A stretch of 37,053 bases of DNA from JANNMJ01 sp031397815 (GTDB lineage Bacteria; Bacteroidota; Bacteroidia; Cytophagales; Hymenobacteraceae), in the NCBI GenBank assembly GCA_031397815.1, contig JANNMJ010000002.1:1-37053 (forward strand), read 5' to 3'. Of the stretch, positions 23,747 through 31,572 are shown one piece after another. How positions within the stretch are numbered: the first letter of the stretch is position 1; every line of letters starts with the position of its first letter. A program made the translations under genes and the position numbers. A model generated the notes under the pieces. It made no database searches and was not told the DNA's origin. It saw only the letters and a list, made by a program, of their open reading frames with translations.

Positions 23747-25396
23747 TTAGCGCCGTTTTGGGGCGGGTTTCGGGGCGGGCCGACGGTTAGGGTATTGGTA
23801 AGCGGTGCGGTTCGGCACGCGGTTCATGCGGCGGGCAGGCTTGACGACCGGGGCGGGCGGCGGCGTGGCCGCAACTGGCAGCGGGTCCACGACTGCGGGA
23901 GCGACGGGCGGCGGCGGTGGCTCCGGCAGCTTCACTTTCCCCATCGCGTTGAGAATCTGGGTCGCAGCGCCCGGATTATTCATCTTCAGCAGCCGCCGAT
24001 TCGCAATCGTGCCGTCTTCGGCGAGGAGGAAGTACGTCGGAATGTCGCGGACGCCGTAGGCTTTCAGTAACTCGTTAGCCGCCATTTTGCCGCCGTAAAG
24101 CTGAATGCCGCTGAGTGCCTTGCCCTGCACGAAGCTCTTCCACGCCTCACGGTCGTCGTCGAAAGCGATGCTCACGAACTGCACATTCTTCGTGCGCAGC
24201 TTGCTCACGAGGTCTTGGTGATAGGGCAAATCGCGGAGGGAAACGCCGGAAGCGGTTTTCCAAAACGTGAGGTACACCAATTTGCCTTTGAGCTTGTCGA
24301 GGGTAATGGTATCGCCTTTGAGCGTGGTAAGCGAGAAAGCGGGCGCCGGGGCACCGAGCGCAAACGCGCGGGTGGCCTCGAACTCGCCTTGCAGGAGCGG
24401 CACGTACTTACCGGCGACGTCGATGTTCTGGCGGAAGTCGTTCAGCATCTCTTCCGATTGCTGCACGTAGCCGTTCTTGAACGAGTCGCGCAGGATGCGG
24501 CCGAGCATTACGGCTTCCACTTCGCCCGAAAATTTCTCCTTCGCCAACGCGTAGCAATCAGCGAAATAGCTCGGCTGGGAGCGCGTGTGGCCATTTTCCT
24601 TCATCTGCCAATTGAGGTAATTGGTGAGGAAGGTCTGGTAGTTAGGGCTGCGGAGTGCGCCGGCCGCATCGAGGTGCGTGACGCGCAGGAAATCGTAATA
24701 GCCCGGCGAGAGCTGCAACCGGCCCTCGTTGTTCACCACCTGCTCGCGCAGATCTTGGTAGGTGATGCGGTCGTTGGCCCACGCGTAGTTGAGGTCGGCG
24801 TCGGCGAACTCGCGGAAGGCGGCGGAAGTCTCGGTGTTGTCGGTCAGGAAGAGGGTGAGGCCGATGCGCTCGCGCTCCAAGCGGCGGTCGAGGTACTTCG
24901 CGAAGCCCTCTTCGTAGTACATAATGTTGTACGGCAGCACCTGCCACTCCTCGTTCTCGACAAAATCGCGCTCGTGGTCAGACAGGTACTCGTTCTCAGG
25001 CGCTTGCGTGCCCTTGAAGCGTACCGAGTTCCCCATATCACCGGCCTTGAACTTGATCTGCAAGTCGGTGCCGGGTTCGAGCCAGAGCGTGATTGCTTCC
25101 GAGCCATACACCAGCTCGGTGACGGTTCCGGCGCTGAGCGGGAAGGAGATCGAGAACAGGCCGTCCTCTTCTACGTGCGCCAGCAGGCGCTGCTCGCGGT
25201 CGTCGAGAGCGCTGGGGTGCCACGCCAGAAAGATGCTGTCGCTCTGCATATTCCCCACATCCCCCCGAATGGTGGCGACCCCCGAAGGCTGTGCGTAAAC
25301 CCGCGCGGGGAATGACGAACAAACTCCGAATAATACAATAAGCTGCCACACACCCACCCAGCCCGACCACCGCTTAAGAGTAAGGTTTAGCTTCAT
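23747..25396 (-). CDS. TlpA-like thioredoxin-fold protein lacking the CxxC motif
   Basis: A 549-residue exported protein. An N-terminal signal peptide (cleavage near AQPSG, residue 36) is followed by a beta-rich domain like the DUF4369 part of Bacteroidota TlpA proteins, a helical middle, and a thioredoxin fold at about 349-480. The fold is recognisable from APAFSLTTLKGDTITLDKLK, VYLTFWK and the cis-proline RDIPTYF (Pro453), but the active site reads Ala382-Ser383-Gly-Val-Ser386 where WCxxC is expected. Both cysteines are serine, so disulfide exchange is not possible there. Residues 488-549 are Pro/Ala-rich, then Arg/Lys-rich, perhaps wall- or membrane-interacting. It is probably a binding or structural relative of TlpA. 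Confidence 0.8.
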   Translation of the reverse strand: MKLNLTLKRWSGWVGVWQLIVLFGVCSSFPARVYAQPSGVATIRGDVGNMQSDSIFLAWHPSALDDREQRLLAHVEEDGLFSISFPLSAGTVTELVYGSEAITLWLEPGTDLQIKFKAGDMGNSVRFKGTQAPENEYLSDHERDFVENEEWQVLPYNIMYYEEGFAKYLDRRLERERIGLTLFLTDNTETSAAFREFADADLNYAWANDRITYQDLREQVVNNEGRLQLSPGYYDFLRVTHLDAAGALRSPNYQTFLTNYLNWQMKENGHTRSQPSYFADCYALAKEKFSGEVEAVMLGRILRDSFKNGYVQQSEEMLNDFRQNIDVAGKYVPLLQGEFEATRAFALGAPAPAFSLTTLKGDTITLDKLKGKLVYLTFWKTASGVSLRDLPYHQDLVSKLRTKNVQFVSIAFDDDREAWKSFVQGKALSGIQLYGGKMAANELLKAYGVRDIPTYFLLAEDGTIANRRLLKMNNPGAATQILNAMGKVKLPEPPPPPVAPAVVDPLPVAATPPPAPVVKPARRMNRVPNRTAYQYPNRRPAPKPAPKRR

Positions 25397-25435
25397 ACGA
25401 CTGGCCGGTGAGGGGGTGGGAGGAGAGGAATTGGA

Positions 25436-25463
25436 GCGTCATCAGGCCAATGACGCAAGGGTA
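25436..25463 (-). promoter_or_regulatory. GCGTCAT/ATGACGC palindrome beside a -7-like element
   Basis: A perfect 7-bp inverted repeat (25436-25442 with 25450-25456, loop CAGGCCA) lies 40-60 bp upstream of the TlpA-like start. On the minus strand TACCCTTG (25463-25456), one base from TAnnTTTG, ends where the palindrome begins. An operator over the transcription start is possible. Confidence 0.3.
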
Positions 25464-25568
25464 GGTGGCCGAAGTTACTATGCAGAAGGGCGACGTACGC
25501 AAGCAGTTCAAGTTAAAAAACAGGCTTTCTGCGGATTAGTTGAAATATTCCTGTCTGCGTCGAACTTG

Positions 25569-26957
25569 CTATTCAAAAAGTCCAACTATCGCATCCTCTA
25601 GTTTCGCTACGCTCCGGACGCGGATGCCCTTGCGTTTCTGCTCCGGCGTAGGCCCGGCTTGGGCGATGTAGATCTCACGAAAGCCCAATTTTTCGGCCTC
25701 GCCAATGCGGGCTTCCACGCGCCCGACGGGCCGCACTTCGCCGCTCAACCCGATCTCGGCGGCCAGGCAGGTGCCGTCGGGGAGGGGAAGGTCGTTGAAC
25801 GAGGAGACGATGGCGGCGCAAACCGCGAGGTCAAGCGCGGGGTCGTCGATTTTCAGGCCTCCGGCGATGTTCAGGAACACGTCTTGGGTGCCGAGGCGGA
25901 AGCCGCCGCGCTTCTCCAGCACCGCCAGCAGCATTTGCAGCCGCCGCAGGTCGAACCCCGTGGCCGAGCGTTGCGGCGTGCCGTAAGTGGCCGGGGAAAC
26001 GAGCGCCTGCACCTCAATGAGCAGCGGCCGGTTGCCTTCCATCGTCGCGCCGATGCTTACGCCGCTCACCGGCTCGGTGCGTTGCGAGAGCAGGATTTCC
26101 GATGGATTCGAGACCTGCCGCAGCCCCGCGCCGCGCATCTCGTAAATACCCAGCTCGGCAGCCGGGCCGAACCGGTTCTTGACCGCCCGCAGAATCCGGT
26201 AGCTCGTGTGGCGGTCGCCTTCGAACTGAAGCACCGTATCGACCATATGCTCCAGCACCTTCGGCCCGGCAATCGAGCCGTCTTTGGTGATGTGGCCAAT
26301 CAGAAAGACCGGCACGTTCGATTCCTTCGCGAACCGCAGCAGCTCAGCGGTGCATTCGCGCACCTGCGACACCGACCCGGCGCCCGATTCCACGGCATCG
26401 GTGTAGAGCGTTTGAATGGAATCGACGATGACGATGGTCGGCCCGACTTCTTGAATTTGCAGGAAGATGTTCTGGGTGTTCGTTTCGGTCAGAATAAAGC
26501 AATCGGCCGCGAGCGTGCCCAGCCGCTCGGCGCGCATCCGGATTTGCTGCTCGCTTTCCTCGCCGGATACATACAGCACGCGCTGCCCATCCAATGAGGT
26601 CGCGATTTGCAGCATCAGCGTCGATTTGCCAATTCCCGGCTCACCGCCAATCAGCACCAGCGCGCCCGGCACGATGCCGCCGCCGAGGACGCGGTTCAAT
26701 TCTTCATCCGACGTCAGGAACCGCGGCTGGTCGCGCACCACGATGTCGTTGATCGGCACCGGGCGGCTCTGCGGAGCGCGTCCGCCGCCGGAAGCGGGTC
26801 GCCAGCCTGCTACGGCGCCGCCGCTGCCGCCCGTGGCCGGTTTCACCACTTCTTCTACATAAGTGTTCCATTCGCCGCACGTCGGGCAGCGCCCGAGCCA
26901 CTTGGCCGATTGGGCGCCGCAGCTCTGACAGAAATAGGTGGTACGCGCTTTCGCCAT
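25569..26957 (-). CDS. radA: DNA repair protein RadA (Sms)
   Basis: A 462-residue RecA-like ATPase that promotes branch migration in recombinational repair. In order: a C4 zinc finger (CQSCG at 10-14, CPTCGEW near 24-30), Walker A GGEPGIGKSTLML near 100-112, Walker B TIVIVDSIQTLY, the RadA-specific KNRFG motif (VKNRFGPAAELG) and a C-terminal Lon-protease-like domain (FLNIAGGLKIDDPALDLAV). Length is normal. Start ATG at 26957; the minus-strand leader is pyrimidine-rich (ATTTCCCCTTCCATTTCACT). It follows a GH3-family gene by 74 bp and may share its transcript. Confidence 0.97.
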   Translation of the reverse strand: MAKARTTYFCQSCGAQSAKWLGRCPTCGEWNTYVEEVVKPATGGSGGAVAGWRPASGGGRAPQSRPVPINDIVVRDQPRFLTSDEELNRVLGGGIVPGALVLIGGEPGIGKSTLMLQIATSLDGQRVLYVSGEESEQQIRMRAERLGTLAADCFILTETNTQNIFLQIQEVGPTIVIVDSIQTLYTDAVESGAGSVSQVRECTAELLRFAKESNVPVFLIGHITKDGSIAGPKVLEHMVDTVLQFEGDRHTSYRILRAVKNRFGPAAELGIYEMRGAGLRQVSNPSEILLSQRTEPVSGVSIGATMEGNRPLLIEVQALVSPATYGTPQRSATGFDLRRLQMLLAVLEKRGGFRLGTQDVFLNIAGGLKIDDPALDLAVCAAIVSSFNDLPLPDGTCLAAEIGLSGEVRPVGRVEARIGEAEKLGFREIYIAQAGPTPEQKRKGIRVRSVAKLEDAIVGLFE

Positions 26958-27031
26958 GAGTGAAATGGAAGGGGAAATCAGGTTCGATTAAAGGACTGCC
27001 GAAGGACAGTTTGAGGTTCAGAAGAGCACGT

Positions 27032-28591
27032 TCAAATCAAAGCGAGCAGCTCCTCAAGCAGCGCCCGATCATTGGCGAGGCGCGGGACTTTGTGCTGCCC
27101 GCCGAGCTTGCCCTTCGCGCGCAGCCACGCGCCGAACGTGCCCGTCGGCGCCACCCGCACCACCGGCCCGACGAGCGCCAGATCGTGCTGTCGCTTAGCG
27201 TCGTAATCAGAGTTGAGGTGCCGTAAAGTGTCGTCGAGCACTTGCGTGAACCGGGCGATATCGTCGGGCGGCGTAGCGAACTCGACGAGCCACTCGTGCC
27301 CGCCGCGCTCCTGAGCGCGCAAGTAGATGGGCGCGGCGGTGAAATCGGCGAGCGTGGCGCCGGTTGCGGCACAAGCTGCCGCCATAGCCGCCTCGGCATT
27401 CTCGACGACCACCTCTTCCCCAAACGCATTCAGGAAGTGTTTGGTGCGCCCCGTAATCCGGAACCGGTACGGCCGCGTGCTCGTGAACCGGACGGTATCG
27501 CCGGGCATATAACGCCACAGCCCCGCCGACGTGCTGATGACCAACGCATACGATTGCCCGACGCGCACGCCTTCCAGCGGCACCGCCTGCGGGTCGGGGG
27601 CGTGAAGCTGGTCGAGGGGCAGAAATTCGTAATAAATGCCGTAATCGAGGAGCAGCAGAAGGTCTTCGGAATCTGCTTGGTCTTGCAGACCGAAGAAGCC
27701 TTCCGAGGCATTGTAGATTTCGAGGTACCGCATCGGCCGGTGACCGCCGTCGGGCTGGTCGGGCGGGATGAGCGTGCGGAACAGCTCGCGGTACGGCCCA
27801 AACGCCACGGCGCCGTGGGCGAACAGCTCCAGATTCGGCCACACTTCGCGGATGTAACGCGCGCCAGTCAGCTCCAGAATCCGGCGAATGAGCACGACCG
27901 TCCACGTCGGGACGCCCGCCAGCGACGTGATGTTCTGCTGAATCGTGTGGCGCGCGAGGCGCTCAATCTTCTCGTCCCAATCGGAAAGAAGCGCGATTTC
28001 CAGCGGCGGGGAGCGGATAAACTGCGCCCAGCCGGGCAGATTCTGCACAATCACGGCCGAAACGTCGCCGCACCGTGAGCCGCCTTCTTCCGGCCGCCAC
28101 GGGTTCGGCCCGTGCGAGCCACCCAAGCTCAAGCCTTGGCCGTGAAAGATGCGCTGCTCGGGGTAGAGGCCGCTAAAAAGCGCCAGCAGGTCTTTGCCGC
28201 CTTGGTAATGGCACCCGTGCAGGGATTCGCGGGTGACGGGAATGTATTTCGAGCGCGCATTCGTGGTGCCGCTGCTCTTGGCGAACCACGTCGAGGCACC
28301 CGGCCACAGCACGTCGGGTTCGCCCCGCAAAACGCGCTCAATCTGCGGATACGCCTCTTCATACGTCTGGAGCGGCACGCGCTGCGCAAACTCCGCCGCC
28401 GACAAATCCGCGTGATACCCGTACTTCCGCCCTTGCTCAGTGGGCGCGGCGCACTCCAGCAAATACCGTAGCTGCGCGGCCTGCACGCCCAGCGGATCTT
28501 GCCGGAAACGCTCGATGCGGGGCAGCCGGGCGCGCATGGCCGCTGTTATGGCGTGCCCGACGAGGCTACGAGGCAGGGAAGGGGTCGTCAT
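27032..28591 (-). CDS. GH3 auxin-responsive promoter family protein (acyl-acid amido synthetase-like)
   Basis: A 519-residue member of the ANL-like GH3 family. Plant members adenylate carboxylic acids and join them to amino acids; bacterial members are uncharacterised. Recognisable parts are the ATP-binding loop KSSGTTNARSKYIPVT, GLSLGGSHGPNPW, the helix ITSLAGVPTWTVVLIRRI, YNASEGFFGLQD and the C-terminal RITGRTKHFLNAFGEEV hinge. ATG at 28591 (MTTPSLPRSLVG) is preferred; the frame to 28693 runs into lptB and reads as junk. It begins 31 bp after lptB and precedes radA, so it is probably cotranscribed with lptB. A link to lipid or envelope metabolism is only suggested by position. Confidence 0.88.
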   Translation of the reverse strand: MTTPSLPRSLVGHAITAAMRARLPRIERFRQDPLGVQAAQLRYLLECAAPTEQGRKYGYHADLSAAEFAQRVPLQTYEEAYPQIERVLRGEPDVLWPGASTWFAKSSGTTNARSKYIPVTRESLHGCHYQGGKDLLALFSGLYPEQRIFHGQGLSLGGSHGPNPWRPEEGGSRCGDVSAVIVQNLPGWAQFIRSPPLEIALLSDWDEKIERLARHTIQQNITSLAGVPTWTVVLIRRILELTGARYIREVWPNLELFAHGAVAFGPYRELFRTLIPPDQPDGGHRPMRYLEIYNASEGFFGLQDQADSEDLLLLLDYGIYYEFLPLDQLHAPDPQAVPLEGVRVGQSYALVISTSAGLWRYMPGDTVRFTSTRPYRFRITGRTKHFLNAFGEEVVVENAEAAMAAACAATGATLADFTAAPIYLRAQERGGHEWLVEFATPPDDIARFTQVLDDTLRHLNSDYDAKRQHDLALVGPVVRVAPTGTFGAWLRAKGKLGGQHKVPRLANDRALLEELLALI

Positions 28592-28622
28592 CGAGAGGGT
28601 CCGGCAGGGTGGGCGCCTTTGC

Positions 28623-29357
28623 TTAATACACGCGGCGCTTGAACTCGAAGAACCGCCCGAGGTACTTCTCGCGCACCACGGGGTCGGCGGCAAGCTCTTC
28701 GGCGGTTCCGGCGCGCAGCAGCTTGCCCTCGAAGAGCAGGTACGCGCGGTCGACGATGTTGAGCGTTGCCTGTACGTCGTGGTCGGTGATGAGGATGCCG
28801 ATGTTCTTGGTTTTGAGCCGCGCCACGATTCCTTGAATCTCTTCCGTCGCGATAGGGTCGACGCCGGCGAACGGCTCGTCGAGAAGCACGAATTTCGGGT
28901 CAGTAGCGAGCGCTCGGGCGATTTCCGTCCGTCGCCGCTCGCCGCCGCTCAGCACCACGCCGAGGTTGTGGCGCACGTGCGTGAGCGAAAACTCATCGAG
29001 CAGCTCCTCGACGCGGCGCGCTTGCTCGGCCTTCGTCTTCTTCGTCATCTGCAACACCGCGAGGATGTTCTGCTCGACGGTGAGATCGCGGAAAACGGAC
29101 GCTTCCTGCGCCAGATACCCCAGGCCGCGCCGGGCGCGCTCGAACATCGGCAGCTTGGTGATGTCTTCCTTATCGAGCCAGATGGTGCCGGAATTGGGTT
29201 TCACCAGCCCGACCATCATATAAAAGCAGGTGGTTTTGCCGGCGCCGTTCGGCCCGAGCAGCCCGACAATTTCGCCCTGTCGCACCTCCACCGACATATC
29301 CTTGACCACCGTGCGGGCCTTGTATTTCTTAATGAGGTGTTCGGCGTGAAGCAGCAT
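28623..29357 (-). CDS. lptB: LPS export ABC transporter ATP-binding protein LptB
   Basis: A 244-residue cytoplasmic ATPase that drives LptBFG extraction of lipopolysaccharide from the inner membrane. Walker A GPNGAGKTTCFYMM, the LptB-type GLGYLAQEASVFRDLTVEQN, signature LSGGERRRTEIARAL, Walker B FVLLDEPFAGVDP and the switch His in ITDHDVQATL are all present. I use the ATG at 29357 (MLLHAEHLIKKY) rather than the open frame to 29387, because a -7 promoter element overlaps that upstream part. LptF and LptG are not in the window, which is usual for this phylum. The next gene downstream is GH3-like. Confidence 0.96.
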   Translation of the reverse strand: MLLHAEHLIKKYKARTVVKDMSVEVRQGEIVGLLGPNGAGKTTCFYMMVGLVKPNSGTIWLDKEDITKLPMFERARRGLGYLAQEASVFRDLTVEQNILAVLQMTKKTKAEQARRVEELLDEFSLTHVRHNLGVVLSGGERRRTEIARALATDPKFVLLDEPFAGVDPIATEEIQGIVARLKTKNIGILITDHDVQATLNIVDRAYLLFEGKLLRAGTAEELAADPVVREKYLGRFFEFKRRVY

Positions 29358-29386
29358 CAACGAAACGCGCGGTAGGGCGCGGGCCA

Positions 29387-29394
29387 CAAAAATA
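29387..29394 (-). promoter_or_regulatory. Bacteroidota -7 promoter element for lptB
   Basis: The minus strand reads TATTTTTG, a perfect TAnnTTTG match, about 30 nt before the lptB ATG at 29357. It decides between the two possible starts. No clear -33 TTTG was found. Confidence 0.55.
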
Positions 29395-29561
29395 CGGGCT
29401 AAAAAGGGGCGCGCAGAAACTTGGAAACCCGTCGCCTAATTTCGTATCATTGTGAGAGATAGTCGGCTTGCATACTAAAAACGGCACCGACTCCTGAATA
29501 CCCGCTCTAAAGGCGGGCGGCTAACCTTCGGCTTCGAGCCTCCACCTTCTTCTTTATTTCA

Positions 29562-29936
29562 ATGAATACCCTCCAAAACGACGTTCGACGGCCGTGGGCC
29601 GGACGAGCGTGCGCCGCGCCGCTTCGCGCGGCGAGCTACTTCTCAACGGCCGCGCTCAGTCTGCCCAGCGGGCAACGGGCTTTCCGGGCAGCTTCCACTG
29701 CCGCCTTCTTCCTTTTCCTGACGGCTTGCGGCACCAGCCGGGGCGCCGGTAGCGGTTACTCAACGCATTCGGCCGATTCGGCCGGGCGCCCCAAAGTAGG
29801 GCGCGTCATTCCGCCCGCCACCACCGCGCCCGCGCCGGGCACGCTGATTCCGGCACCTTCCCACCGCTTACGGGCGCGCCTACTCGCCGCCGGACCACAA
29901 CGCGCCGAGAAGCATCTTTCCGGTTCAGGCCGATGA
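29562..29936 (+). CDS. Hypothetical small lipoprotein
   Basis: A 124-residue reading frame with no recognised family. A hydrophobic segment (AAFFLFLTAC) ends in a lipobox-like LTAC at Cys56, followed by a Gly/Ser-rich tether and a Pro/Ala-rich, basic tail. The 40 residues before the hydrophobic segment are too long for a normal signal peptide and coincide with GC-rich hairpins, so the true start may be internal or the sequence may be interrupted by a repeat. The TGA overlaps the next ATG by four bases (ATGA), which supports it being translated. It is the first gene of the envelope operon. Confidence 0.45.
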   Translation: MNTLQNDVRRPWAGRACAAPLRAASYFSTAALSLPSGQRAFRAASTAAFFLFLTACGTSRGAGSGYSTHSADSAGRPKVGRVIPPATTAPAPGTLIPAPSHRLRARLLAAGPQRAEKHLSGSGR

Positions 29937-30781
29937 AAACGCTTTATCTGCTGATGATTGGCGGGCTGCTCAGCGCCCCGCTGCTGACGGCGCGTGCCCA
30001 GACCGTACCCGCCGCACCCACCACCACGCCCGCCTCCGCGCCGCCCGCCGACCGCCTCATCTTCCGCAACGGCGATGAAGTGGGCGTCCGAATCGACGAA
30101 ATCACCCCGGATCTCATTAAGTATCACCGCGCCGACAACCTGCAAGGGCCGCTTTTCAGCGTCCGGAAGGCGGATGTGTTTATGGTGCGCTACGCGAACG
30201 GCACGAAGGAAGTGTTCACCGCTGCCGTTCCGGCTGCCGCGCCGCCGTCGACGGCTCCGCTGGCGATTCCGCCGCCGCCGTCGTCCTATACTCAGGCTAA
30301 TTTAGCGTTGGCACAACGTCGGGCGGAAGACTCGGTTTTCGCCGCCATCTCGGCCGGTGGGCCGCGATTGGGCGTGACGGTGATTGCGAAGGGAGAGCTG
30401 CAAAAGCGGCTGCGCGACAAATACGACGCATCGAACGTGATTACGCAGTTTGGCTGGCAGTTCGAGCAGCGCCTGTTCAAGGTACCAAGCGGCCTGAGCG
30501 GCGTTGTGGAGTTCGTGCCGCTGATTGGCGGACTGGAGCAAGGCCTGTTTCTGCCGAGCCTGAGCGGTATTTTAGGTATCCGAGGGCGCAGCGGCACCGA
30601 GCTGGGCATCGGGCCGAACGTGTCGCTGGCGGGCGCCGGGCTGGCCATCGCCGCCGGTCAGACCATCAAGGGAAAATACGTGAACGTGCCGCTGAATCTG
30701 GCGGTGGTACCGAGTCGGGAAGGAACGCGTTACAGCTTCTTGGTCGGCTTTACATACCTCTCGCACGGTCGCGGGTACTGA
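29933..30781 (+). CDS. Secreted protein with NGTKEVF-type domain
   Basis: A 282-residue exported protein of unknown function. A signal peptide (MKTLYLLMIGGLLSAPLLTARAQ) is followed by a Pro-rich linker, then a compact beta domain at about 38-95 (RNGDEVGVRIDEITPDLIKY ending MVRYANGTKEVF). That domain recurs in the next gene. After a second Pro-rich linker comes a C-terminal beta-rich region (130-282) with repeated Gly/hydrophobic strands (SGVVEFVPLIGG, GILGIRGRSGTELGIG, YSFLVGFTYLSHG) that looks like a small outer-membrane barrel or beta-sandwich. It starts within the previous stop (ATGA) and its TGA overlaps the next ATG, so the three genes are probably translationally coupled. Confidence 0.65.
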   Translation: MKTLYLLMIGGLLSAPLLTARAQTVPAAPTTTPASAPPADRLIFRNGDEVGVRIDEITPDLIKYHRADNLQGPLFSVRKADVFMVRYANGTKEVFTAAVPAAAPPSTAPLAIPPPPSSYTQANLALAQRRAEDSVFAAISAGGPRLGVTVIAKGELQKRLRDKYDASNVITQFGWQFEQRLFKVPSGLSGVVEFVPLIGGLEQGLFLPSLSGILGIRGRSGTELGIGPNVSLAGAGLAIAAGQTIKGKYVNVPLNLAVVPSREGTRYSFLVGFTYLSHGRGY

Positions 30782-31425
30782 TGCAGCTCTTTTTCAGGCC
30801 TCTTATGCATCGCCGATTCCGCCTATCGCTCCTGCTGCTCTTGCTCGGCTGGCTCCTGCGGGTTCCCGTCGTAGCGCAGGACGTTATTATCGACCTAGAA
30901 GGCAATGAGCTGACGGGGCAAGTGATAGAAATCACTCCTACGGAAGTGCTCTACCGCGCCCCCGATACCGAACCCGCCCTTCCCCCGACGGTGCTCGCCA
31001 AGAGCAAGCTGTTTATGGTGCGGTTCGCGAACGGCACCAAAGAGGTGTTCCCGCAAACGCCGCCGCCCACGTACGCGCCCGTAGCGCCAGCCGCTCCGCT
31101 CGATATCACCGCCCAGAATAAAGAGCTGCGCGAACGCGGTCGGCAGGATGCGCTGCTCTATTACCGGCGTTCAAGCCCGGCGCTCGGCACGATTGCGACG
31201 GCCACCGTGTCGCCTTTCAACCCGTTGGGGGCAGTCATCATCGGTTCGGTTCGGCCGAAGGCGTATAAGAATCCGCTGCTCGATCCGGAGATGCTCAAAT
31301 ACCCGTCGTACGTGGAAGGGTACGAGCGCACCGCGCACCAACGCAAAGCGTGGCCGGTTATCGGCGGATATTTGGCGGGTAGTATACTCGGGCTGATTAT
31401 TTACAGCGCCCTGAATACACCTTGA
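30781..31425 (+). CDS. Secreted or membrane protein paralogous to the upstream gene
   Basis: A 214-residue protein with a signal peptide (core LSLLLLLLGWLLRVPVVAQ; start at 30781, or an internal ATG at 30805). Residues about 35-90 form the same domain as the upstream gene: EGNELTGQVIEITPTEVLY then MVRFANGTKEVF, against DEITPDLIKY and MVRYANGTKEVF. The remainder differs: SPFNPLGAVIIGSVRP and a closing hydrophobic segment (WPVIGGYLAGSILGLIIYSAL) look like a C-terminal membrane anchor. The two probably arose by duplication of a domain that was then given different tails. Function unknown; the shared domain recurs in Bacteroidota envelope proteins as far as I recall. Confidence 0.65.
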   Translation: MQLFFRPLMHRRFRLSLLLLLLGWLLRVPVVAQDVIIDLEGNELTGQVIEITPTEVLYRAPDTEPALPPTVLAKSKLFMVRFANGTKEVFPQTPPPTYAPVAPAAPLDITAQNKELRERGRQDALLYYRRSSPALGTIATATVSPFNPLGAVIIGSVRPKAYKNPLLDPEMLKYPSYVEGYERTAHQRKAWPVIGGYLAGSILGLIIYSALNTP

Positions 31426-31433
31426 GCTTGTGA

Positions 31434-31542
31434 GGTTCTCGCAGGGTTCGCAGAGGGTGACGCAGTGTCTCGCAGTGCTAAATACTACTGTGTTAGCACT
31501 GCGAAACACTGCGGGTTTTACACTGCGAACCCTGCGAGAACC
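31434..31542. repeat. 109-nt near-perfect imperfect-loop palindrome
   Basis: Outer arms of 20 bp are perfect complements (31434-31453 with 31523-31542). Inner arms of 21 bp (31461-31481 with 31493-31513) have one mismatch. Short unpaired segments of 7 and 9 nt separate them, with an 11-nt apical loop. Each arm is built from a roughly 9-10-nt motif (TCGCAGGGT, TCGCAGAGG, CGCAGTGTC). It starts 8 bp after the stop of the upstream gene. It resembles the CGCAGAG-type interspersed repeats known from several phyla, and could act as an RNA stabiliser or terminator. Confidence 0.75.
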
Positions 31543-31572
31543 CTGCCCTCTTCCCCATTCTCCCTCTACCCA

